This document shows, piece after piece, positions 40,826 through 47,352 of a DNA stretch of 49,261 nucleotides. The notes below the pieces were generated by a model. The model saw only the letters and a program-made list of their open reading frames with translations. It ran no database searches and was not told where the DNA came from. How positions within the stretch are numbered: position 1 is the stretch's first letter; every line of letters begins with the position of its first letter. The stretch comes from CAZGHS01 sp964525495. GTDB taxonomy: Bacteria; Patescibacteriota; Microgenomatia; JALYQM01. The position numbers and the translations under genes are program-made. The stretch spans positions 1 through 49,261 of the forward strand of contig CAZGHS010000011.1 of NCBI GenBank assembly GCA_964525495.1. Direction: 5' to 3'.

Positions 40826-40831
40826 ATTATA
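40826..40831 (-). promoter_or_regulatory. -10 box of the pnp promoter
   Basis: A perfect TATAAT on the minus strand about 140 bases before pnp; no clear -35 box. It would give a leader containing the hairpin at 40744-40773. Confidence 0.4.
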
Positions 40832-40860
40832 CTATATTAGGGAAATTTTATCTTGCGCTA

Positions 40861-40974
40861 AACTCTCATAATATATCTTACGTCAACACGCTTCGCGCAA
40901 TACATGCGCGTAGAAGCTCTGCTTTGCCGATTGTATGGCAAAGAAGGTTGACTTTAAGACATATTAATCGAGTT
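40861..40974. repeat. Structured repeat, copy A (rpsO-pnp gap)
   Basis: Outer arms of about 28 bases enclose two hairpins: CGCGCA/TGCGCG (40894-40910) and CTTTGCC/GGCAAAG with an eight-base loop (40922-40943). The reverse complement aligns with copies at 45763-45864 and 46361-46481 through the shared GCCATACAAT-type loop and CTTTGCC stem. Confidence 0.8.
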
Positions 40975-40992
40975 AGATAAAAGCTAAGAAAA

Positions 40993-41262
40993 TTACTTAG
41001 TAAGGCCAACTTTAGCAATTACGATCTTGTAACGATCAGCGTCCTTCTTCATGAGATACATTAACAAGCGTCGTCGCTTATTAACCATCTGCAAAAGACC
41101 ACGTCGTGAGTGATTGTCACCCTTGTGGAGCTTTAAATGCTCTGTAAGACGACCAATTCGCTCAGAAAGAATCGCAACCTGTACTTCTGGAGAACCTGTA
41201 TCACCCTGATGAATCTGGTGACCTGAAATAATTGTCTTTTTAGCCGATGTAGCTAATGCCAT
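40993..41262 (-). CDS. rpsO: Ribosomal protein S15
   Basis: The 89-residue protein is a full-length S15: the segment from HQGDTGSPEVQVAILSERI through LTEHLKLHKGDNHSRRGLLQMVNKRRRLLMYL is close to the consensus, ending VIAKVGL. It binds 16S rRNA at the h20-h22 junction and bridges to the large subunit. The ATG at 41262 gives the normal length; the longer frame would add twelve residues that S15 lacks. It precedes pnp, the classic rpsO-pnp order, but here a repeat and a separate pnp promoter lie between. Confidence 0.97.
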   Translation of the reverse strand: MALATSAKKTIISGHQIHQGDTGSPEVQVAILSERIGRLTEHLKLHKGDNHSRRGLLQMVNKRRRLLMYLMKKDADRYKIVIAKVGLTK

Positions 41263-41268
41263 ATGTAT

Positions 41269-41298
41269 ATCGTAAACACCAGTTGGTAAGTCTGACAA
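41269..41298 (-). promoter_or_regulatory. Leaderless promoter of rpsO
   Basis: On the minus strand: TTGTCA, 18 bases, TACGAT, then six bases to the ATG at 41262. It supports the short S15 start. Confidence 0.45.
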
Positions 41299-41386
41299 AA
41301 ACTTATAACCAGCCGAATACGCCCTTATCTAATATAATACTGGGCAATTATAACCTTACTGAATAGATTTTTCAAGTCGGAAGCCT

Positions 41387-42772
41387 TTAGCGCTCTTTAC
41401 TGCCTTCGAAAAACTTTGGGGCGTTCTTCCAGTCTGGAGCTTTAGTATCAGGAGTTCTAGCCTGTTCTTTTCGTTCCTCAAGGGTGTCATTTGCATCAGG
41501 TTGTGCAAAATCCCCCGAATAAGACTGATCTTGATCAATGGTTGGAATATATAAGGATGGTTCGACGTGGCTATATCCTGGAATGTCTGAAGTAGGAATA
41601 TATGCCTCGTGTTGAAGTGCATCGTGTTGGATTGAAGGCACTTCCTGAGGGGAATATGCCCCATATCCAGATGAATCCTCTATTTGCTGTGGCTCCTCTA
41701 CTTGTTGCGGCTCAGATTGCGGTGCATACTCTGGAGCATACATTGGAGGCTGCTGAGGATATTGAGCATACTGTGGCGGCATCATAGGCTGTTGAGGATA
41801 GCCTTGAGGCATGTATGGCGGATAGTATCCAGGTTGTTGTGGATATCCCTGTGGAGGATACTGCGGATATTGCGGCATACCATAAGGAGACTGCGGATAC
41901 TGTGGATATGGGTTATTCATTTGCGGAGCTCCAGTTGGATATTGTTGAGGAGTCAGGGCAGCCGGGGCTTGAACAATCGGAGCCACCGCATTTTCCCCCT
42001 GTTTACGAACAGACTCTAAATCCAAAGGTCGAGCACCATGAGACTGCAACTGCTGCATAAAAGCGTCAGTTTGAGCTCCCTTAGTCTGCAAATTGTTAGT
42101 TGCATCCTGTATACCAACAGCAAGAAGTGTGGCAGCATCAGAATTAAGGGGATATCTCAGGATTTGAACTAATTGATAAGCTAATTCGCTCACAGCAGGC
42201 ACATTAGGGTCAACAATATTAATCTTACCAAAACGAGTATTTTGAGGATTTGTAGAGATATTTACTACGGGAAGTTCTGCATACATTCCCGGATCCTGAC
42301 GATAGGCATTACCTAAATCAGTCGGAGCAGCCGTATCAAGCACAATCACCACATCAAAGTTAGCACCAGCATAGAACGGATCTAAATTTTTAAGGTCAAA
42401 CTGCATAGGAACAGCAGGATTAGCCTTAAAAACAACATTCAGTTTACCGTTATCTACGTACCAATTTACGTTCTCAATAGACTTATCAACATAGCCATTA
42501 ATACCAATAACAAGATCGCGCAAACCTAATTCTGAAGCTATTTTGTCTGCACCCGGCAGCAATGTGTACTGTGATCCTTGTCGTCCTGACACCGTCACAA
42601 CCACATTTTTGTTCTTACCCTGTAGCGTTCGTTGTCCTGATAATATGGAATAGAGAGCTAAAGCAGCTGATAACCCGTCAATAGAAGGGTTTTCTCGAGT
42701 TATTATGAGAATATCCTGAGCGTTTGTGAAAAGATCTTGAAGCTGTTTTAATTGCTGCTGCTGTGGATCCAT
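41387..42772 (-). CDS. DHH-family pseudoenzyme with Tyr/Pro/Gln-rich tail
   Basis: Residues 1-260 follow the DHH (NrnA/RecJ-type) phosphoesterase fold: ILIITRENPSIDGLSAALALYSIL matches the first metal strand (usually HxxPDxD), VVIVLDTAAPTDLG the Asp strand, and NISTNPQNTRFGKINIVD the DHH segment. The metal-binding residues are largely lost: the first motif is ENPSIDG and the DHH triad reads STN (173-175). From about 272 to 461 the protein is low complexity, with a tract near 277-360 built of PQY, QGYPQQP and similar units, then an acidic Glu/Asp/Ser-rich part. Its position after infB matches nrnA in many bacteria. Catalysis is unlikely; nucleotide or RNA binding and scaffolding are plausible. 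Confidence 0.75.
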   Translation of the reverse strand: MDPQQQQLKQLQDLFTNAQDILIITRENPSIDGLSAALALYSILSGQRTLQGKNKNVVVTVSGRQGSQYTLLPGADKIASELGLRDLVIGINGYVDKSIENVNWYVDNGKLNVVFKANPAVPMQFDLKNLDPFYAGANFDVVIVLDTAAPTDLGNAYRQDPGMYAELPVVNISTNPQNTRFGKINIVDPNVPAVSELAYQLVQILRYPLNSDAATLLAVGIQDATNNLQTKGAQTDAFMQQLQSHGARPLDLESVRKQGENAVAPIVQAPAALTPQQYPTGAPQMNNPYPQYPQSPYGMPQYPQYPPQGYPQQPGYYPPYMPQGYPQQPMMPPQYAQYPQQPPMYAPEYAPQSEPQQVEEPQQIEDSSGYGAYSPQEVPSIQHDALQHEAYIPTSDIPGYSHVEPSLYIPTIDQDQSYSGDFAQPDANDTLEERKEQARTPDTKAPDWKNAPKFFEGSKER

Positions 42773-42841
42773 AAGCTCAAAGTAGTGACTATAATAAATA
42801 CTATTATACCACTTTTCGCTTTATAAAAGCAAATTCGACGC

Positions 42842-44317
42842 TTATTTTATTATAGGCTTAAAGTATTCGATGATATCGCCTTCTTTAATATCGAGCGTGG
42901 AATCAAACGTAATACCGCCCTCTTGGCCTGCCGAAATACGCTGCACATCCTCTTTTAGCTTCTTAGCTGAAGCAACCTTACTTCTAGCTACCTCTTCGCC
43001 ATTTCGCATTACACGAACTGCTGAACCTACTTGAAGCACACCTTCTGTCACTTTAAGACCAGCAATTACACCACCGGTTGTAGCTGCAAACAGCTTGAGC
43101 ACAGTACCTCTTCCAGATATAGTCTCGGTAGGAGCTTTTGTGAAGTAAGTAGTAATATCCTGTTCAAAATCTTCAAACAATTTGTAGATAATTTTATACT
43201 CTTTAACGTCAACCTTTTCTTCACGAGCAAGCTTACGAGTAGCACCACTCAAACCTGAGTTAAATGCATAAATCATTGCATTACTTGAACGAGCCTTCAA
43301 AATATCGGCTTCACCAACATCCCCGATTCCCTTGTCCAAAATAAGCACTTTTTCTCGCTGTGGAAGATGCGCAAGTATAGCTTCCAGTGACCCTGCGACA
43401 TCAGCCTTCAATATAATTGGATACTGATTCTCAGCTTTTACAATATTAAACATGCTTGATGCATCAGTCTTTTCTATCGCAACATGGCGGACGGAAAGCA
43501 TTCCGACGCTATCACTACTCATCAAAACGCCATTCTCTTCGAGGAAAACTGTTCCTGCTTCTGGCAAGACAGCCATTCCGATAACTTCAACCGCTTGAGA
43601 TGGAAGCGCTTCTTTAACCGTTTCGCCTTTATCATTTTTCATCGCGCGGATTTTGCCAACAGCGCCGTCAACCGAAATATTCATTCCTTGTTTGAGTGTA
43701 CCTCGCTTCACCAGTATACTCGCCAAAGGTCCAGCCTTATCCAATCGTGATTCTAAACAGAATGCCACCACTGGTGCAGCAGGATCAGCAGTTAATTCCT
43801 GCATCTCAGATACCAAACCAATCATCTCCAAAAGTTGTGGAATGCCTTGACCAGATTTTGCGCTTATTTCAACAGAAACAACATCTCCACCATAGCTTTC
43901 AAGTAAAACTTCTGCTTCAGCAAGCTGCTGTTTAACATGGTCAATATTAGCGTCAGCCAAGTCCACTTTGTTAATAGCAACAATCATCGTACAGCCGCTA
44001 TTCTTAATATGACGAATAGCTTCAATTGTTTGTGGCATAACGCCATCATTTGCTGCTACAACCAAAATCACGATATCAGCAACTTCACCACCACGCTTAC
44101 GTATACCTTCAAACGCAGCATGTCCTGGAGTATCTAGAAATGTAATCAGATTCCCCGCGTCGGTTTTTACTTGATACGCGCCCAAGTGCTGCGTAATACC
44201 ACCGTGCTCTCGGCCAGCTACATTCGCCTTACGGATATAATCCAACAATGTAGTCTTACCATGGTCCACATGTCCCATTACTGCAACAATCGGTGGTCGT
44301 GTCATTAAATCAGCCAT
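42842..44317 (-). CDS. infB: Translation initiation factor IF-2, short form
   Basis: The 491-residue protein begins almost at the G domain: VMGHVDHGKTTLLDYIR (G1), the GGITQHLGAY switch I, FLDTPGHAAF (G3), AINKVDLADA (G4) and SAKSGQG (G5). Domains II, III and IV follow up to the C-terminal EGDIIEYFKPI. The long basic N-terminal region and IF2N domains of typical bacterial IF-2 are missing, giving a minimal factor like those of mitochondria and other CPR genomes. It guides initiator tRNA to the 30S subunit. AGAGGA precedes the ATG at normal distance. Gene order nusA-ylxR-infB is conserved; rbfA and truB are absent here. Confidence 0.96.
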   Translation of the reverse strand: MADLMTRPPIVAVMGHVDHGKTTLLDYIRKANVAGREHGGITQHLGAYQVKTDAGNLITFLDTPGHAAFEGIRKRGGEVADIVILVVAANDGVMPQTIEAIRHIKNSGCTMIVAINKVDLADANIDHVKQQLAEAEVLLESYGGDVVSVEISAKSGQGIPQLLEMIGLVSEMQELTADPAAPVVAFCLESRLDKAGPLASILVKRGTLKQGMNISVDGAVGKIRAMKNDKGETVKEALPSQAVEVIGMAVLPEAGTVFLEENGVLMSSDSVGMLSVRHVAIEKTDASSMFNIVKAENQYPIILKADVAGSLEAILAHLPQREKVLILDKGIGDVGEADILKARSSNAMIYAFNSGLSGATRKLAREEKVDVKEYKIIYKLFEDFEQDITTYFTKAPTETISGRGTVLKLFAATTGGVIAGLKVTEGVLQVGSAVRVMRNGEEVARSKVASAKKLKEDVQRISAGQEGGITFDSTLDIKEGDIIEYFKPIIK

Positions 44318-44333
44318 TTACTAATCCTCTCTA

Positions 44334-44555
44334 CTAACTAAAATCATTACGCGGAAGTGCTCTATCAAATATTCGCTTCTGGGTAGCGTGAGTTAAACAG
44401 CGTTCTTTTGTATCTGAACACAAATACGCTCCTCGTCCTAATTCATTGGTTTCAGTCACCGAACCACTCGCATTTCGAACGAATCGAACCATTTCACGCT
44501 GGATACACCGCTTATTACATCCAACACAGCTCCTAATCGGTTCTCGCTTTACCAT
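44334..44555 (-). CDS. ylxR: YlxR/RnpM family protein
   Basis: The 73-residue protein has the YlxR signature RSCVGCNKRCIQREMVRFVR near the start and GRGAYLCSD...C followed by a basic helix, as in the nucleic-acid-binding YlxR fold. In Firmicutes the homologue (RnpM) binds RNase P RNA. It sits between nusA and infB as in most bacteria. The ATG at 44555 is chosen; a TTG four codons upstream also lies in frame. Confidence 0.92.
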   Translation of the reverse strand: MVKREPIRSCVGCNKRCIQREMVRFVRNASGSVTETNELGRGAYLCSDTKERCLTHATQKRIFDRALPRNDFS

Positions 44556-44572
44556 ACCGTTAAACAATTATA

Positions 44573-45640
44573 CTACGCTTGTGGTACCTCTGCTGGTTCA
44601 GTCTCTGTTTTTTCTTCGACCTTCTCTTCAGTTACTGGCTGTAACTCAGGCGGAAGTTTACCTGCGGCAATCGCCTCCATATCAATTTCTGTACCCTTTG
44701 GACCCTTAATATCAATCTTCCAACCAGTAAGCTTGACTGCCAAACGTACATTCTGACCTTCTCGACCAATAGCCAACGACAATTGATCTACAGGGCATGT
44801 GACCACAGCTTCATGCAACTCCTTATTAATATCAACCAGTACACCCTTAGCTGGTGCAAGCGACGCAGCAATAAACTTTGCTGAATCATCACTAAACTGA
44901 ATAACATCGATACGCTCTTCACCTATCTCCGAAATAACAGCCTGAACACGTACGCCCTTCTGACCTACGCATGATCCGACAGGATCAACCCCACTCTGTT
45001 TACTCGACACAGCAATCTTCGTACGACCGCCAACCTCACGAGCAATACCTTTGATTTCAACTGCTCCTGAAGCAATTTCTGGCACTTCACGCTTAAAAAT
45101 CTCTTTAACCAAATCAGGATGAGATCTAGAAACAATAATCGCTGCTCCTCGCTCTGCCTGACGAATCTCAGAAATATAGAAAGTCAAACGTTGGTTCAAT
45201 CTATAACGTTCTCGAGGTGACTGCTCTTCGCGTGGAAGCAACCCTTCCGCTCGTCCCATATCAACTACGATATTTCCACCCTCAAAACGTTGTATCATAC
45301 CGTTCTGAATAGTCCCGACTCGGGTCTCGTACTCTTTAATAACTGCTGCCTTCTCTGCTTCACGAATTCGCTGCAAAATAACCTGCTTAGCAGTCTGGGA
45401 AGCAATACGGCCAAAACCAGCCGGAGTAATATTCTTTCCATCTCGGAAAATACCAAGCTCGCCTGTTTCCGCATCAACTTCAACAGTCAAATCATCGACT
45501 AAGTCGAGATTAGCTTCCTTACGGTATGCAGCTAAAATCGCTGCCTTAATTGTATCCAAAACAGCTTCTGCATCGATTCCGCGCTCTGCGCATACCTGTC
45601 TCAATGCTGATGCGAATTCTGTTCGTCCTTGTATGTCCAT
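44573..45640 (-). CDS. nusA: Transcription termination/antitermination factor NusA
   Basis: The 355-residue protein has the NusA N-terminal domain (start through about 130), an S1 domain (VGTIQNGMIQRFEGGNIVVDMGRAEGLLP) and two KH domains (SVKQSGVDPVGSCVGQKGVRVQAVISEIGEERIDV-type segment and LAIGREGQNVRLAVKLTGWKIDI), ending in an acidic, Pro/Val-rich tail instead of the AR repeats of E. coli. It modulates RNA polymerase pausing and termination. GGAG nine bases before the ATG is a good ribosome site. Its leader carries a terminator-like hairpin. Confidence 0.96.
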   Translation of the reverse strand: MDIQGRTEFASALRQVCAERGIDAEAVLDTIKAAILAAYRKEANLDLVDDLTVEVDAETGELGIFRDGKNITPAGFGRIASQTAKQVILQRIREAEKAAVIKEYETRVGTIQNGMIQRFEGGNIVVDMGRAEGLLPREEQSPRERYRLNQRLTFYISEIRQAERGAAIIVSRSHPDLVKEIFKREVPEIASGAVEIKGIAREVGGRTKIAVSSKQSGVDPVGSCVGQKGVRVQAVISEIGEERIDVIQFSDDSAKFIAASLAPAKGVLVDINKELHEAVVTCPVDQLSLAIGREGQNVRLAVKLTGWKIDIKGPKGTEIDMEAIAAGKLPPELQPVTEEKVEEKTETEPAEVPQA

Positions 45641-45660
45641 TTTGTCGGTCTCCTTTACAT

Positions 45661-45686
45661 AAAAAAAGCGCGTCCCTCGACCCGCT
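45661..45686 (-). promoter_or_regulatory. Terminator-like hairpin in the nusA leader (possible attenuator)
   Basis: On the minus strand AGCG-GTC / GAC-CGCT (one G-G mismatch, GAGG loop) is followed by seven T residues and then the nusA ribosome site. The position between promoter and gene suggests attenuation, possibly by NusA itself. Confidence 0.5.
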
Positions 45687-45708
45687 CCATTAACTTTCTT
45701 CTCTATAT

Positions 45709-45736
45709 ATTCTACACGATAACGTCAAATAGTCAA
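45709..45736 (-). promoter_or_regulatory. Sigma-70-type promoter of the nusA operon
   Basis: On the minus strand: TTGACT, 16 bases, TAGAAT, about 70-95 bases upstream of nusA and before the attenuator-like hairpin. Confidence 0.5.
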
Positions 45737-45762
45737 TGAAGATAATACCCATGCAAAGTAAA

Positions 45763-45864
45763 ACAGACATGATGTAATGACGACCTTCTTTGCCATACAA
45801 TAGGCAAAGCAGAGATTCTACTCGCATGAAATGCGAGAATCGTGTCGGCATTCATTATGTCTGT
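45763..45864. repeat. Structured repeat, copy B (upstream of nusA)
   Basis: Outer arms (ACAGACATGATG... pairing with ...CATTATGTCTGT) enclose two perfect hairpins: CTTTGCC/GGCAAAG (45788-45809, loop ATACAATA) and CTCGCAT/ATGCGAG (45821-45837, loop GAA). It is homologous to copy A (inverted) and copy C (same strand). Confidence 0.8.
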
Positions 45865-46009
45865 GAAACGAGACTAGCATGATAGTATTACTATATATTG
45901 AATTCTGATATATTTAGTGTATAGTATAGATAGTTTTGCTATGCCCAGCATTTTTTTAAACATAAATTTTTATTTACTCCTATCATTCATCAATTTTTTG
46001 AATATACAG

Positions 46010-46015
46010 TATAAT
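46010..46015 (+). promoter_or_regulatory. -10 box before the 46041 gene
   Basis: A perfect TATAAT 25 bases before the ATG, followed by a GGAG ribosome site. No convincing -35 box was seen. The remaining gap between 45865 and 46009 is AT-rich with nothing else recognised. Confidence 0.45.
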
Positions 46016-46040
46016 TTCTCAATAAAAAGGAGCTGCCTAT

Positions 46041-46289
46041 ATGGATGTGTATAACGTCTGTATCATATGTGGTAAAAACCGCATAACAATAAGTGAATGG
46101 TTCGAAGAAAGCCCAAGCGGACCAATTAAAAAGTTAAAGACTGCGTGTCCCGATGACGATTGTCAGCAAAAAGTTGACGATATGCTCAACGAAAAAAGTA
46201 AAGAACGCGCACGTAAAGAAACTGCGCGCCAAGCGCGGCTTGCTAAAATTCATGCCAAGCAATTAGAAATCGTCTCTTCAAGTTTGTAA
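46041..46289 (+). CDS. Small Cys-rich (putative zinc-binding) protein
   Basis: The 82-residue protein starts VYNVCIICGKNRI and later has TACPDDDCQQK, giving two CxxC-like pairs that could bind one zinc, then a basic Ala/Arg/Lys-rich helix (about 50-75, KSKERARKETARQARLAK). This resembles small nucleic-acid-binding zinc proteins, but the family is not recognised. GGAG lies nine bases before the ATG and a strong terminator follows, so it is a single-gene unit. Confidence 0.65.
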   Translation: MDVYNVCIICGKNRITISEWFEESPSGPIKKLKTACPDDDCQQKVDDMLNEKSKERARKETARQARLAKIHAKQLEIVSSSL

Positions 46290-46313
46290 TTTTCTTAAAG
46301 ACACATTTATCTC

Positions 46314-46343
46314 AGCGCCTTACATTTGTGAGGCGCTTTTTTT
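46314..46343 (+). terminator. Intrinsic terminator after the small Cys-rich gene
   Basis: Perfect seven-base stem AGCGCCT/AGGCGCT around a ten-base loop, then seven T residues on the plus strand. Confidence 0.88.
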
Positions 46344-46360
46344 ACATAAAATAGAATTCA

Positions 46361-46481
46361 TCTCCAAATCGTTGCAGATATGTTTTAAAGACGACCTTCT
46401 GAGCCATACAATAGTGGCGAAGAGAGCAACTACGCGAAGCGCTTGCGTGTCGTCATAAAACATATCAAAAAGATTTGAAGA
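46361..46481. repeat. Structured repeat, copy C (between convergent genes)
   Basis: Long outer arms of about 33 bases (TCTCCAAATC...GATATGTTTTA...ACGAC and its inverted counterpart) enclose CTTC..GCCA/TGGC..GAAG and a second short hairpin. The core CGACCTTCT..GCCATACAATA matches copy B on the same strand. It ends six bases before the stop codon of the oxidoreductase beta gene. Confidence 0.8.
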
Positions 46482-46487
46482 TTACTT

Positions 46488-47351
46488 TTACATAAACTCT
46501 TCACACAGTGGAGTCGTATCTCGACCAGATACATTTGAGTGAATCAATGCGCCTTTTTCTAATTGTGGCAATTCTTCCTCATACGTTTTATTAGAAGTAT
46601 TCTCATACAAAACACCTATCGGAAGCTTTTCAAATTCCATCGCTTTACCATAAGCTTTTTGCAAATCATCCGGCACATAATCTGTTTGATCAAGATAATA
46701 AATTCGCTCTTTAAACCACTCGTATGTATTATGTTGATTAAAAGTCACGCACGGTTGAAAAATATCTATAAAAGAAAAACCCTTATGCTCGACAGCTTTT
46801 TGTAATAACGCAGCTGTTTGGTCCGTATCCCCTGCAAATCCTCGTGCAACAAATGTTGCACCTGCAGTGATCGCTAAAGTTAAAGGATTGATCGGAATTT
46901 CGATACCACCATGTGGGTTTGTTTTTGTCTTAATCCCTTTTTCTGTAGTAGGAGAAGTTTGCCCCGTAGTTAATCCATATAATTGATTATCATGAACCAT
47001 CATGGTCACATCATGATTCGCGCGCATGAAATGAACAAAATGTCCCATGCCTTCACCATACAAACCACCATCACCACCTACAATAATTAAAGGCAATTCA
47101 TGATTCGACATTTTAATACCCGCAGCTACAGGTAACGAACGACCATGCAATCCATGAAACCCATACGCATTAATATGTGAACACATATTTCCACTGCATC
47201 CAATATCGTATACAACGCAGAATTGATGTGGCTGCCATCCCATTTCGGTTATAGTCATTTTAAGTGCATGCCAAATACTATAATCTCCACATCCAGGGCA
47301 CCAGGTTGGTTTATGCTTGGTATTTAACTTTTGCGCTTTATGTATATCCAT
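46488..47351 (-). CDS. korB: 2-oxoacid:ferredoxin oxidoreductase, beta subunit
   Basis: The 287-residue protein carries the thiamine-diphosphate half: WCPGCGDYSIWHAL (first CxxC of the cluster ligands), YDIGCSGN, HGRSLPVAAGIKMSN, the TPP/Mg motif GGDGGLYGEGMGHF and VHDNQLYGLTTGQTSPTT. This is the beta subunit of the 2-oxoglutarate/2-oxoacid:ferredoxin class rather than the large single-chain pyruvate enzyme. It oxidises a 2-oxoacid with CoA and reduces ferredoxin, or runs in reverse. It starts one base after the alpha/gamma gene. The substrate cannot be fixed from sequence. Confidence 0.9.
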   Translation of the reverse strand: MDIHKAQKLNTKHKPTWCPGCGDYSIWHALKMTITEMGWQPHQFCVVYDIGCSGNMCSHINAYGFHGLHGRSLPVAAGIKMSNHELPLIIVGGDGGLYGEGMGHFVHFMRANHDVTMMVHDNQLYGLTTGQTSPTTEKGIKTKTNPHGGIEIPINPLTLAITAGATFVARGFAGDTDQTAALLQKAVEHKGFSFIDIFQPCVTFNQHNTYEWFKERIYYLDQTDYVPDDLQKAYGKAMEFEKLPIGVLYENTSNKTYEEELPQLEKGALIHSNVSGRDTTPLCEEFM

Positions 47352-47352
47352 A

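Noticed and set aside
41686..41940. CRISPR-like or minisatellite array in the short repeats
   Set aside because: Repeat units are imperfect, in frame and coding for PQY/QGYPQQP; there are no spacers.
41684..42019. Leu/Arg-rich plus-strand frame opposite the DHH gene tail
   Set aside because: It is the antisense reading of the repetitive Tyr/Pro/Gln tract, so its length is a by-product of the repeats.
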